A stretch of 64,000 bases of DNA, taken from the NCBI RefSeq assembly GCF_963678635.1, contig NC_087064.1, positions 25,894,189 through 25,958,188 of the forward strand. The letters are read 5' to 3'. The notes beneath the pieces were generated by a model. It was not told the origin of the DNA and did no database searches. It saw only the letters and a program-made list of their open reading frames with translations. Made by a program: the position numbers and the translations under genes. Each line of letters starts with the position of its first letter. Position 1 is the stretch's first letter. This DNA is from Symsagittifera roscoffensis. Lineage: Eukaryota > Xenacoelomorpha > Acoela > Convolutidae. Shown here piece by piece: positions 15,301 through 27,300 of this stretch.

Positions 15301-18300
15301 AATTATAATTTGTTCTATAAATTTTCAAATTAATATATGAAAAAATTATGTTGGTTTGAAGTTCATTTTTTTGACATGCCGTTTGAGCGGGATACCATAA
15401 TACTCTGAATATGCCATTGCCCAATGTGAACTGATGAATTTGTGACTGACTAATACTGTGGACAAAATTAGTAGTGATTGGCATGCATGGAGTTTTTATC
15501 ACATTTATTCGGTCTTTGTCTGTGTATCGAAGCGTGTACCCTCCCCTTCAAAATGGATCGGAAAGGTCTCCGGAGAATAACTAAGAGGAAAAATGATAAC
15601 GCTTCTGCTTTTCACCATCAAGACATCTTAATGACATATTCTATTTTAAGTAGATATTTTTCTGCTTTGAAGCTGCGAAATTTATACCGTGACGTCAAAA
15701 ACGTGGAAAGATGCTGGTACTTTTCCCTCTTCAGAAATTTTTTGATAACTTTTTTTATGAAAACATTTTTGAAGTTTACGTTCGATTCATTATTTAGAGA
15801 ATTTATGCATGCAGTTAAAATCGAAGTTAAAAATTTAAATTCACTCGATACAATTACCACCTATACACAAAATCTTAATTCAATGAGACAAAATCTTAAT
15901 TCAATTTTTTGTGCAGTGTTTCAAGCAAACTTTTTTGGTACGGTTAAAACTGGGATAACGTCAGATTAAGACAATTTCAGGCAGAAAATAGTTAACGATG
16001 CTAACATGTTGTTGAATCTTTAAATGCTCAAATTTGTATCTTGTTCTTTTTGTTCCTTTTTTAATTCTTGTTCCCTCTCCCGTTCGCGCTAGTTTGATTA
16101 AATTAAATCTGAATTGGACCTGTCTTGTCCACGTACCTTATCTTCCCAGCCCCCGTCACTTTTGAGACAGCCTCGAACCCCCCAGCTTTTCATCTGACGC
16201 GCGTGTCCTGTTGAACATCACTGCCCGGCCGGCCACACTTCTAACTCGATTACGCCTATTTCAGCATACTCAACTTAGTTATATACAACTTCCAGTTATA
16301 ACTCTGGTCTTTTAACTAGCTAGAGCTGTTCATTTTAACCCTGTGGGTAGAAAGTCCCTTGTGGTTGGGGGTAAAATGAAAGAGTGAAGGTGGAAATCGA
16401 AAATGACAAAATTGGTATTTTATTAAATAAAGCTGCAGTCTTTTCATTTCCTTGTCTGTCGTAAATGTCTCCTTAAATAACTTTTTACATTCGCGTTTTT
16501 TCATCATCTTGTTAAAATAATTGTCTGTGAAGAAAGTTATAGGATGTATAATTTGGGCAAAACTCTTTGAGAAATTGAAAACCCAGCTAACTAGAAAAGG
16601 TTAAAATTTCAGTAAAAAACCCCATTCATCTCAGTAACTCTGTAAAAAGTAAAAATCATTTTTCTCAGTTGAATTTTTCATGATTTTCTCGGCAGCGTTT
16701 GCAGTCTATTTCGAGCCATTTCAAGGTGAAACGCAATCATGATTGGACTCACAAATTGTTCTTTTTGTTTGGGTGGACCGATTTGGCCTCCAGCCAGACC
16801 CAAATTAGTGTCCAGCTTCCTGTTTCTTTTCTAATTTGCAAGTCTCTTCGCTGTTTTTGTGCTCTTTAATGTCTGGCGGCCAGAGATGAAGTCTTCTATG
16901 GATTTCTCCCACCTTTGGGAATTGGACATCTCTTGAACCATACTCTCTCAACCCTAAGAATACCTCTCCCCTCCCCCTCCCCCCTCCCCCTCCCCCTCCC
17001 AGCCTCTTTTTCCCCTTGCGTACCACTTCCCTCATTTACATATTCCCCTTTTTTGTCTTGTGCTGCTCTGTGTATGTGTGACATACACACAATAGATGCA
17101 ACAATAACGCCACCATGTGTATTATTAGTCTTATACATGTAGAGGCATATATATACGCGACTTATTATTCAATCTCATCATCAGCATCTGAACCCAAAAT
17201 CAGTCTCTTCTTTCTGGCTGTAGTTGCTAATTTTTGCTCCCCTCTTGGCCATTTCCCCTCACTTTTTCCCTCTGTGGGTAAGGTACTAACCCCTCTTTAA
17301 ATTCACCCACATGTTTTAACGTCTCTCTGTCTTTATTGTCTGTATGGCTACTGGCTGCTGTGTGCCATATTAGCCCGACCCGGGTCTTAAGTATCCCAGG
17401 CATAGGGCAACTCATGTTATCTTCTCCTCTGCTCTTACGTACCTCTTTCGCTCGTTCACTTTAATTCTAATTTCTATTCACCACATCACACGCCCCGCCA
17501 ATTCAACCTTCTCTTCATCTTCATCTCTCGTTTCTTTTCATTCTCTTCCATCAAATCCAAATTACCCAAAGCACAGCCGCCATCCGCCTGCTTGCTCTAC
17601 TTATAATTTACACATTACAGAAGAGGCAAAAGTGAAAAAGAGTACACTAAATTAACCCGCTGATGCCAACTTCGACCGCCTTTAGTTACCTATTATCTAC
17701 CCAGTTTAAACCCGGTCTTTACCAACCGGCGTCGCCTGTGCAAACTTTTCACATTCCTTTTATCTTGTGCAGTGGTGGTATCATACGCAATCCATCCACG
17801 TAGAAAAATTTCATATGGGTAGATTTATGCCCCCATTTTCTCAATGGGAGATTGTCTCCTATTTCACCTTTACTCTGGGTTTTTTTTTATCATATCGCTA
17901 ACTTTCTGCGCCCTAAGTCATTTATGAACAAACACTTTGATCAATCTCCTGATATTATCCGCGGGACCAAATTATCACCATAATACCACCACCTGAAGTC
18001 AATTATACCGAATTTTCCCAATTGTACCGGCTCACAATTTCTTACCGAGGAAAAATCTTGAAAAATTTTGATTTTTTTAAACATATAACTTTTCTCATAC
18101 AACTTAAATTAGAGTAGTTAAAGTACTGAGTTCCGTTTTCCCCGCTGGAAACATCCATCGTTACTTACTTATTCCGTAGTTTCGGGGAACTGCTAATTGA
18201 TCAGGTAATTCGATTAATGGGGCCCATTTTTCTCTCGGAAACAATTAGCCCGTCCCTCCATTAGAACCCATAGCCCAGCTTGCGGTAAGCCCACCCCCTG

Positions 18301-21300
18301 CCTATGCGGTCCAATTTCTCCAAGACGGGACTCTATTTAACTCTTTCGCAGCGGAAATCCATTAAACAAATGTTTGCTTATGTCAATTTATCATTTCATT
18401 ACTTCCAACATAGCAGTTGTTTTCTCAAAGATGTGCCGCATTTTAAATTAAACTCCAATATTGTGCCTCATTTTTAGAATTTATTCAGCGATTGATTGAC
18501 TAAGTCACAATTATAGATTGAAGCCTTTGGATCGTGGCTGAATGAAAAGTGCGAAATTTATCCGATGTCAATTGAAATTATTTAATGTTATCCGAAGACC
18601 TACAATCACCATTTGATTTATAACATTTCCATTAAATCTTTGCAGCTTTCTCCTTATTTTCGCAAAATAGGCCCAAAAACCCGGCAGAAGACCCAATTTA
18701 AAGACATTAATAATTGAGTAAGTTACAAATTCAGTTACTCAGTTCCAATAAGTCGCTGAGATCGTGCGGAATTAATCTGAAATTGCAGCCTATTCCTTGT
18801 ATTTATCTTATCTTTCGTGTTCCTGAGTTGTATATTGCTGGTCCTGATTTCGAGACTGCAGGGGAAGGAAAACTTCTTAAAAGCAGCAATTATCTGATAT
18901 ATTTCATTTCAGCTCAGTGAAATTGTAACTGTTACTCTCTTCTCTTATTTCTCGCAAAAAGTATTCAGACTTAATCCTTTTCCTTATCCCGATATAACGC
19001 GAGGAACGGCGGAGTCACTTGACTAAAAATCAATTTCGTTCATTTATTAAACATCAGCTTCGCTTTTTTTGTTTTTAAAAAGTCAAATTATCCAATTTTA
19101 TGCTTTTTTCGTTGGTTTTAATCTTACCACTTTTTACGGTTTCTAAGTTTTAACCATTTTTGGAGACAAGAAACACCCAAAATTCTTGGCGACATTTGTT
19201 GAATTCCAGCTGTGAGCTGCGGAGTTCTGCTGTTTCAGGAGCTTTGATGCTCAACTATTGAGAGCTTTTGTTGTGCTCTTGAAATGATATTTAATATTTA
19301 ACAAATGAATATCGAAAATAAAAATTGATAACAGCCCTTTTATACTAATGAGCCAAGTTGTTCTTAGATGTTTAAATCGATATTTCTCAATGAAAACAAA
19401 TTTCTCGGCAACTGTTTAGCCTTAGTTAGCGCTCTTGTAAGATGACGACGACAGACTCTGGCCTAGATCATGAATTCTGGTTCTTCTGGACGTTTATTAA
19501 GTGATTTCTCATCTGATTCACTGAAGTTTACTCTTACTTTTATCGTTTTATCGTATCTCTTCGAGTTCACTATAAATTGCAACGTAAAATGCATAAATTT
19601 ACACCCGCATTTTAGCATTTGTTATTTGTTGTTACGATAAGTGAACAGCGCGCAATTTACATGCTTTTACTTCTCAACAACTTTATCAACAAAAGTTAAA
19701 CAAAATTTTGTTTTATTTTACGTGTTCAAAATTATTGTAAAATATTCATCCTTTCCAAAAATATCTCCATGAGATCCAAAATTCCGATGAACTTTTCGCC
19801 GAGTTCAAAGTTTTTCATGCGTTAACTAAGTTAAAAGGTCTAAAATGTGTGAACGAATAGCGATGAGTTCTGATCCAATTTTGCCAGGTATTTTTCCGGC
19901 CGATTAACTTGATTAGATTATCCCAGAAGATTTAGCACCGTGGGACTATTTCCTGTTTCCGTCCCCTCACTTTCTAACAAGTCCCCCTATATTCTCATTT
20001 TAATCCCCCCGATAAAGTCATTATTTCTTATATTTTTTTCAGAAGTTGAAAGAGCGATAGACAACGCCCTGTTTTTCACACTCTGGTGATAGACAACTCT
20101 TTTTGCTCAGCTGTGAAATTAATTTTTTTGGTTCTTAAAGCTTCCCATTTTCCCAGTTCATTCCAACGAATAATCAACTTGATTCCATTCTCACATTCTC
20201 AATTTCCGCATCTGAATTACTCAGTTGAAGAATTATTTATAACCCTTAGCAGTCTAGTCTTATTTATAACCCTACCTTAGTAGTCTTAAAAGTCCTAGAG
20301 TACCTTCACTTTTTGTAAGAGTATACACCTTAGAAATTTAGATCAGGCTATTTTTGAGGCGATTTTAACTTGATTGTTCCGCCCGGCCGATTTAAATTTC
20401 CTTCAGTTTAGCTTTGCATTAAAGTTAACCTTTCCTTTATATTAACTTACTTTACTCCTGCTCTAACTTTTTATATCCCTTGTAAAGTGGTGTGGTGATA
20501 ATTTCCGCAACCCTATAAAGATCTTCAGCGAGGATATTAGACAAAAGAGCCTAAAATTGACACTATTTTACTATCTGTCAACTATTGCTTGCCACATACG
20601 TTACGTACCATAGTTAAGTTGAGTTTAGTTCGAGTGTTGATGATTAATACCTCTTGCTGCTGACCATCTTATCTTACTCTCCTTTGTACAATCTCTACCC
20701 TTTGAGTTTGTATCAAATTTGTCACTCGAGCTGTCAAACATCAAAACACTGAATTGTGAAATGTCTTGTCCTTCGTTTGAGTACCTCAAACATTACTTAT
20801 TGTTCGCAAAATCTCAGCCCTCAAACGCCAATGCCGTCTAAGACCGAACCAGTTATAATTTATTAAACTAGTTAAACTACCTTTACTTCAACCGAGTGTT
20901 CTCTCGCTAATAATAAGCGAAGGGATTTAGATATTCTCCCAAGTTTTATAGATCGCTTCAGGCAGTTGTTTGTGTTTTTTCCTACATTCTAAATCCATCC
21001 CTAATCCCCCCCAAACCACGTTGCCAACAACTGGGAATCTTTCCAGCCTGAGACACAGACCAGAAACTCCAACATTCCCACAAATTGCGAAAGTTAGCGC
21101 GCGACTGTTTGTTACTTAACCCGTTTAAGAGGGTTCCTTTGTGCGGTTGATTATCAAATCAAATAGAATTGGTTTTTGAACAACACTTAAATTGTCAATA
21201 CAATCTCACAGTTAAGCTACATACCTAATAAAGTCCATACTACTGCCTATCCTGTGGTGTGCTGTAGATATATTCAACTTACCATTCAAAACTTAATTTT

Positions 21301-24300
21301 CCGTTTCTTACTTAAACTTAGTTTTACTAATTTAGAAGTTAGTATCCTGTAATTATAAAGAAAAAAGTTTGCAAATGGGTGGTCGCAGAAATAGTTCGTG
21401 TCTTTTCCCTCTAAACGACTTTGACATTCCAATGGCGCAATCACATACGTCACCGGCACTGGCGACTTACTTGAACCTGCCGCAGACAAGTTTCGTACCG
21501 GCGCCGCCCCTGCCACCCCCTCACGCACCGCTTCCGCCACATAACTTCGCCGGCTATGACGACAACTTTAACCTCAGAGGGCCTCCGTTTTACATAATGC
21601 CTCACCCTAGTTATTTTTACAACAGCGCCAGCAGGTACGGCCACAACGGGGCTGCCCCTGGATATCAGCTGCACAGGCCCAACTCCATGCACGACTACCA
21701 ACCCCTCGCGCCCTTTCAAGACGGCAACGGGGCCGTGCACATGCAAGCTATGGGCACAATGGGGGCACCTATGGCCATGGGGGGCTCCAGTGGGGGTCCG
21801 AAGGGGGGCATGTATGAGGGACAGGAGGAGGGACTGCAGGGGGAGGGGTGGTGTGTGAACTGGAAGTGCATCATCACCCTCATGTGCATCTTCACTCTTC
21901 TACTTCTCAGTCTTCTATCCTTAATTGGTCAGTCTAAATTATTCTATTCTAATTCTACCAACACAATTTCTCAATGTAATTTTAATTAAATTAATCAGAG
22001 AGCTTAAGAATTTAAGTTAGCAATATTTTAAGCTGCTAACGAATGCTCTGTAAAAGGCCACTGTTATGATTTATTTACTACGTTATTAATTAGCCGGATA
22101 GGAATACAAATATGAAATGACTCGGTTTTTTTTTTAGAAAATGTAGGTTATGACTGTTGTTTGTTTGTTTCAGCAATCAAATTCTACTTCGCAAATACAG
22201 ACAACCTTGGAAATGGTGGCAATAACGACAACAGTGAGTTACATTCCAGTTTGTATATATAAAAAAAAACTGTCATAAAATATCATCTAATTGGTACGTT
22301 TTGCAGGTGTAATCGAACTGGATGATTACATTGGGAAGTCATTGGAAATCTCGGTAGCGCCTAAGAGTAGCCGAATGCTGAGTATCTACGCCATGGGTCC
22401 CAGCTTACTCACTCTACACATCAAAACCTCATCATCACGTCTCATCATTTACGGTCTAGAAGGTGCAGAGCCACATACCACTAACTTCTCATTTGTTCAC
22501 GCTCTCAGCTCATCCACGCCCCAGTTCAACTCAAACAGCAAAGTGGTCTACACAAGTGCTTTTTCAAGCGAAGACATGAAAACAGTCTACCAGTATCTAA
22601 GCAACGGCAAATGGTACATTAGAATCATAAATGATGTCTCAAGTTACGAAGTGTTGGATATTCTCACCAAAATAGTTGACCAACGCTCAAAATGTCCTAA
22701 AGATTGCAACAACCCGCAGGGCGAGTGCAATGCTATGGGTTACTGCGTGTGCTCTGAGCAGTATAGAGGAAGGTTATGTGAGAAGCCAGCTCTTAACTGT
22801 GGATCCCACGGACGTATGGTTAGAGTAGGAACCCTGAGAAACGGGTTCACGCAGGCATGCAAGTGCGATCCCGGATGGACGGGTAGTCTATGCGATCAGA
22901 GCGAAACCGGATGTTACCCTCCTGACTGTTCTGGCAACGGGCAGTGTGTGTTCGGAACGTGCCAGTGCAACCCTGGATTTTCAGGAGATACCTGCAACCG
23001 AAGTTAGTATATAAGAAATCACATTCAAAATTTTACCCTGTTTTTATTCGCTGAAGAGGCTGAGGGTTTTTGTAAAAGACTTCTTTGCTGATTGCGACCA
23101 TTTGTTCCTTATTTATTCAGCTCTTAAGGGCAACCGGGAGTTGATGATATATTTTTTTCTAATTTTGAACTTATGCTTTCAGCGTTCTGTGACAATCGAT
23201 GCAGTGACCGTGGACTCTGTATTGATGGGATGTGTATGTGTGCTGTTGGCTACTCGGGAGAAAACTGCGAAGTAGAATCACCTGACATCGTGCAATGTGC
23301 AAAGACATGCAACCATGGATCATGTATGTATGGAAAATGCGAGTGCGACAAAGGGTTCCGAGGATCCACGTGTAGCCAAGCTGTATGTGAAGATAACTGC
23401 AATGGCAATGGCCAATGCGTCTCAGATCTGAACTCTCAATGGTACTGCAGTTGCAATCCAGACTTCAGCGGTCCAAATTGTGAACTGAAAACAGAGCCCT
23501 CGTGCGTCGATATTTGCAAGAGCAACCAGGCATGTTGCAAGGCCGACGGGTCCTGTCTGACTGGCGAAAACAGACCGAAGGCTTGTAAAGTAGGCCAGAG
23601 TTTTGTAAACAGCGCTGCAGGTGATTCTCAATTTAGTCACCGAACTTCGTTCTTGGAGAAAGTTTCGTTTCTCTATAGCGAACAAACTAACGCGAAACAG
23701 ATTCCGTTTGCCTTTAAGAGTCGAGATTACGTGTTCGTTGTAAGAGGCCAAGTGCTCATTGGGCCCAATCAACCTTATCTGGGCGCTACTTTGTCTGTAC
23801 AGGGCGAGGAAGAGGAGTTTGGGTTTGCAAGTACCCAATTTGACGGATGGTTCGATTTAATGGTCGCTACGAATTCTAGTCATATCGCACTGCAAGTAAC
23901 CTACACTGGAACCCAGTCTGGTCTAGAGGAAACAAAAATTGTGAAACTGCAATCGAAAAACGAAGAAATGATCACATTGTTGAATTCAATCATAGTTGGC
24001 GCTGGATTGAAAGAGAACTCAAGAATGAGAAGAGACCTTTCTGGTTGCAGTGTGGACAAGTTGCCGAAACATATGAAATCAATGTCACATTTCACACAGT
24101 TCACAGCTGTGCAGAATAAATTCAACGAAGGAGCGGTGCTGAGTCAAAACGTGAGTTCATTGTTTGCCTTTGAAAAAAAAACAACGGGTTGTTTCAGGGG
24201 CGGGTTTAGAGTAGGTAGTGTAAGGGACTGGTTGCCTCGGTTGATTTTCAAAAATGCACCATGTCACCACCCAGCATGTCTCCTTTATCTACATTTAATT

Positions 24301-27300
24301 ACTTTTTTGTGCGAGAACATTTGGGGTAATAATTTTGCAAAAAAACTCTTGATTTGCAATACATCGAGTGACCACAGAATGTTTTAGTTTTTCAGCAAAA
24401 AAACTACTGACGGTTAAAATATGAAACATCAAAACTCACTGATACCGGTGAAAAATCATAGAAGCTTTTCTGGCGCTGATTAATTCCTTCTAACTGAAAA
24501 ATTGGAAACTGTGTTTCTCAATTCGGATGATGATGATATTTTGTTTCAGTTGGTGACACAATCATTCTCACCAGGAGAAAATTTCCCTACAATGGTATTC
24601 AACAGCAATTCACAGGGAGCCAGAACTATCACGCTCTATCTCGGAGACTTCTCCATGTCCAATGTAACATCTGTGCACGTGACTGTCTCAGTAGCCGGAG
24701 TTGTTTTCCAGGAAACCCTGGACAACAACAAGAACGATCTCTTCATGGAGCTGTTTTGGAACAAGACTGATGTTTACGGGAACAAGGTCTACGGATTGAC
24801 TGAGGTTCAAGCTATGATTGAAGTCTCTCTGTTGGGTTGTTCCGAAAAATTCTGGGTCACTTCGATTCGATCTGAAGTTGAGGGTCTATCGTGCCACGAC
24901 TCCATTTCGTACCAACATCATTATTGCTTGACGAAAGGAGACTCACTTTACACGGGAAGAGGACACGCATTTCATTTGTCGAAGTACCCGCCTGTCATGC
25001 GACATATGCAGTGTCTCAACCCACCCAAAGTAATCGAATCATTGCCCAACGGCGACCTTTTAATCGGAGACAATACCCAAATTTTTCACGTCAGAGGTGG
25101 CAAAATTGGCAACCGATGTGAGCTGAATTACGCCGTTTATTCGTTCGGGTCATCTGGGATTTCAGATGACGTCGAGTATTTCATAGCAGTTGACTCTTCC
25201 TCGGAATTTTTCTATCTGTCCAGAACTGATTCGCCTGTGATCACCAAAGTGTTCATAAAGAGTAGGACAGAACAGGTGGTGCTAGGGAAACAAGGAGAGT
25301 ACTGCACAGATGGAATTCACAACTGCAAGGACACTCTCAAGTCGCCAAAAGGTAAGGAGTTTTTTGTTTTCTTTCACAAACCATTACAGCAGACCAGGCT
25401 AAATCCGCAAAGAAGAAACCTTGATACGAAACAATCCAAGGGTGTATGCCAGATTTTTCGCTCTGACCACTGAAAGTGGGGAGGAACTTTGTATTCGGGT
25501 GTTTAAGTTTTTTTCAAGTTTGTTATCCACGCAAAACCTACGCAAATTTTCCCAATGTTGAGAAAAACGGTTTGAATTTTTCGTCGAATTTCGAGCGAGC
25601 GAAGAGACTTCCAAATAGCTACTTATGCTTAATTTAAGCCGTAAAAACAAAACTTAGTTTTACTCCAGTAAAAAAATTTTGGAGTGTTTTTGGCTCCATT
25701 TTAGGAATCAAAAACTTCAAATATTCAAAAAATTTCTGCAAAAAAATTTGATTTTTTTAAAATGTTTTTTGTTTGTTTTTCTAGTCCTTTTTTTCAAAAC
25801 GCGTTGTCCAATTTGCTTATTTAACTATGAATTTCGAATTTGCCTAGTTTCTAGTTTTTTGTTCTGGTCTTTTAAACCTCTGATTTGAAAAAAAAACTTT
25901 TTAAAAATTTTTTTAAGACTATTGTCGGGACATTCTGTGCTATTTGCACAGTAACCGGCTATCCTTGTTTTTTTTTGTTTTTCGATTAACTTTTTGATGA
26001 AAACCGTTGTCAATTATGCGTTTTCCACTCTTACTATCGAATTTACTGGGCTTTCGTTCAGATCCGCTCATAGCCAAACGAACCAATTATGTAACAATTT
26101 ACAAAAAAAAGTTTTCTTCTGGTCGGAACGTTCTGTGCTACTTGCACAGCAGCCGGCTCTCCTTGTTTATTTTTGCGGTACAATTATTTTTGAGTTTGGG
26201 AAGAAATTTTTGGTCTTTTGATTCGCCTTCCAAATGGATGCTCACAACTACCTGGTTTTCCCTTTTTTGATTTTTTTTTGCTCCTACGTTTTTGACCGAA
26301 GATTTAATTGTGGTTTAATTGATTCTAGGAATGACGATACTGCAAAACAGTACGTTGGTCTTCGTGGACGGATTGTCGCTCCGAAGTTGGACTCCTGAGT
26401 CCTCTGAAGACATCCACACTCTCTGGACTCCCTCGTCTTCCGACTTCTCCCGAAATCACGAGACATGCGCTGAAATTCCCTCATCACAAGTTTTCCTATC
26501 CCAGTTGAAAGATGTATTCTTCAGTCCCCTAGACGAAACATACATTCTTTTTGACTACAGTCGCGCAGTTGTGAAGTTGAACTTAAGAACCAGTCGAGTT
26601 TCATACCTGGCTTCACGATCCAATTTGAACTGCAAGCATATGAACCAGCAATCGGTCGCTAGAGTTTACTACCCTTGCTCTGTTACTGTGAACAGCAAGG
26701 GTTCTCTTTTTGTAGCTGACTCGGACCCTCTTAACAAGCGTACTGTCGTTTTTGAGGTTTCTCAAAATAATCTTTGGAGTGAGTTTTGGCATTCCGATCA
26801 AATGCAAATTATGTCTGCGATGACAGTAAGCACCAATAATACTCTGCTCATGATTAATGACGGAGAGAAGCGCGTTGATATTTTGGGACAGTACAAGATA
26901 ATTCCTGAAAAACCAAATCAATTTCAGTTAACTGATTTCGAAAACAGTAGAATCGTACACTTTGATGAGAAGTTTCTTCATGTGAGATCGGAAAGCTTGG
27001 CGACGACAGAGTTTACAGATGAGTATTTTTCGTATAACTCGGATACCACTTCACTGCGAAGTTTTGTCATCCGTGCTGCTGGGTCACCGTTAGCAATGGG
27101 ATCCAAGGCTAATGAGTTCTGGAGTGTCCAAAAGGGTTTAGAGTCTCGAGATTGCTCAATATGGCAGCAAAGCGTCTGGAATCGAGTCAAATTCGATAGC
27201 CATTCAATGCTGAGTGAGGTTGACAGTGTGAAGATTGATAGAAGTTTGGCTATGCTGAATGGTCAGTTGGTTCAATGGTACACTACTAAGATGACAGACG

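Larger units (their letters stand above)
11061..21367 (+). other. Teneurin intron 3 (10.3 kb)
   Basis: Contains a plus-orientation family A copy (14028-14640) and a pyrimidine-rich tract (16950-17005). From 15.9 to 21.3 kb the sequence looks unique and somewhat less AT-rich, which is where a promoter for a short isoform might lie. An open frame at 15478-15969 (163 codons) has AT-rich composition and no recognisable motif, so I do not call it a gene. Confidence 0.6.
25352..26328 (+). other. Teneurin intron 8 with two family D ends
   Basis: 977 bp. A family D repeat fills 25454-25970 and a further copy of its terminal motif is at 26122-26167. Acceptor GATTCTAG at 26328. The insertion has lengthened this intron relative to its neighbours (73-400 bp). 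Confidence 0.75.

Noticed and set aside
15478-15969. 163-codon plus open frame in intron 3
   Set aside because: AT-rich composition, Phe/Lys/Asn-heavy, no motif and no splice or regulatory context. A chance open frame is likely.
16805-17142. Overlapping Gly/Arg- and Pro/Leu-rich frames on both strands
   Set aside because: They are translations of the polypyrimidine repeat, open only because of low complexity.
24151-24387. Extension of the exon 7 open frame
   Set aside because: A GTGAGT donor at 24151 and a phase-matched acceptor at 24549 give the family-like continuation. The extension has intronic composition.
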